Below, one piece after another: positions 26,224-26,374 of a stretch of 26,374 nucleotides of DNA. The stretch lies in the NCBI GenBank assembly GCA_955652585.1, contig CATPBF010000058.1, positions 1 to 26,374 on the forward strand. The letters are read 5' to 3'. The position numbers were made by a program, and so were the translations under genes. The notes below the pieces were generated by a model. That model did not search any database. It saw only the letters and a list, made by a program, of their open reading frames with translations, and had not been told where the DNA came from. Origin of the DNA: Candidatus Dormiibacterota bacterium (lineage in GTDB: Bacteria > Chloroflexota > Dormibacteria > Dormibacterales > Dormibacteraceae). Within the stretch, counting starts at the first letter, position 1. Each line of letters begins with the position of its first letter.

Positions 26224-26374
26224 GTGGACGTTGCGGCGATCCAGACTTCAAAGCTGTCGAAGAACTACGGCCTGGGTCGCGGCCTCTTCGACCTCGACCT
26301 GCACATAGAGGCGCAAGAGGTTTTCGGCTTCCTGGGCCCAAATGGAGCCGGCAAGAGCACCACGATCCGCTGCC
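26224..26374 (+). CDS. ABC transporter ATP-binding protein, cut by window edge
   Basis: First 50 codons only. From GTG 26224 the frame reads a typical ABC start: TSKLSKNYGLGRGLFDLDLH, then EAQEVFGFLGPNGAGKSTTI with Walker A GPNGAGKST. The FGFLGPNGAGKSTTIR wording is typical of ABC-2 type (drug or lipid export, CcmA/NatA-like) ATPases. The permease should follow beyond the window. The only nearby ATG (26213) is in another frame. Confidence 0.88.
   Translation, partial: MDVAAIQTSKLSKNYGLGRGLFDLDLHIEAQEVFGFLGPNGAGKSTTIRC

Overview
The window is high-GC bacterial chromosome with densely packed genes and very little spacer. Most genes run on the minus strand, so transcription of the main block goes from high to low coordinates. 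The mix of a bacterial rpsB-tsf-pyrH-frr-uppS-cdsA-dxr-rseP-ispG block, an archaeal/eukaryotic-type prolyl-tRNA synthetase, a short EF-Ts, a DUF222/HNH protein and several start codons just behind TANNNT (-10) boxes suggests an uncultured soil-type Terrabacteria lineage such as Chloroflexota or Dormibacterota. That assignment is an inference from gene content and style; no rRNA or tRNA gene is present to test it.

Layout. 1-315: 5' part of an SRPBCC/AHSA1-like gene that runs off the left edge, directly behind rel. 322-2451: bifunctional (p)ppGpp synthetase/hydrolase (minus). 2500-7091 (plus, divergent from rel): a 992-residue membrane sensor with about four GAF domains and a catalytic HD-GYP domain, overlapped by a Kelch-repeat lipoprotein gene. 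7142-16410 (minus): a core operon read rpsB, tsf, pyrH, frr, uppS, cdsA, dxr, rseP, ispG, proS, joining translation (S2, EF-Ts, ribosome recycling, ProRS), UMP phosphorylation, isoprenoid supply (Dxr, IspG, UppS), phospholipid precursor synthesis (CdsA) and site-2 proteolysis (RseP). Junctions are mostly ATGA or TAGTG overlaps or a few bases; the longest internal gap, before proS, holds a three-armed inverted-repeat element. 16558-22450 (minus): comM, dprA, topA and an unknown single-pass membrane protein.

22451-23894 is an accessory patch: a GNAT-like gene, a tightly coupled 22-codon ORF, a spacer with a degraded-looking cysteine-containing frame, and a DUF6941-like gene. The patch is bracketed by two direct copies (27/31 identical) of a 31-base sequence, about 1.38 kb apart. 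23895-25076 is a DUF222/HNH gene with a near-consensus leaderless promoter. 25246-25364 holds 46-bp tandem repeats, each containing a perfect 10-bp hairpin. 25365-26201 is a metallo-beta-lactamase-fold hydrolase, and from 26224 an ABC-transporter ATPase starts divergently and is cut by the right edge.

I see no CRISPR array, prophage, complete IS or recognisable defence system. The least explained parts are the 22.5-23.9 kb patch, the two structured repeat elements (8651-8699 and 25246-25364) and the structured leader of rpsB. No stretch above 300 bases lacks a gene; the longest are 25077-25364 (promoter plus tandem repeats) and 22994-23234 (see the entry for the frame at 22990-23163).
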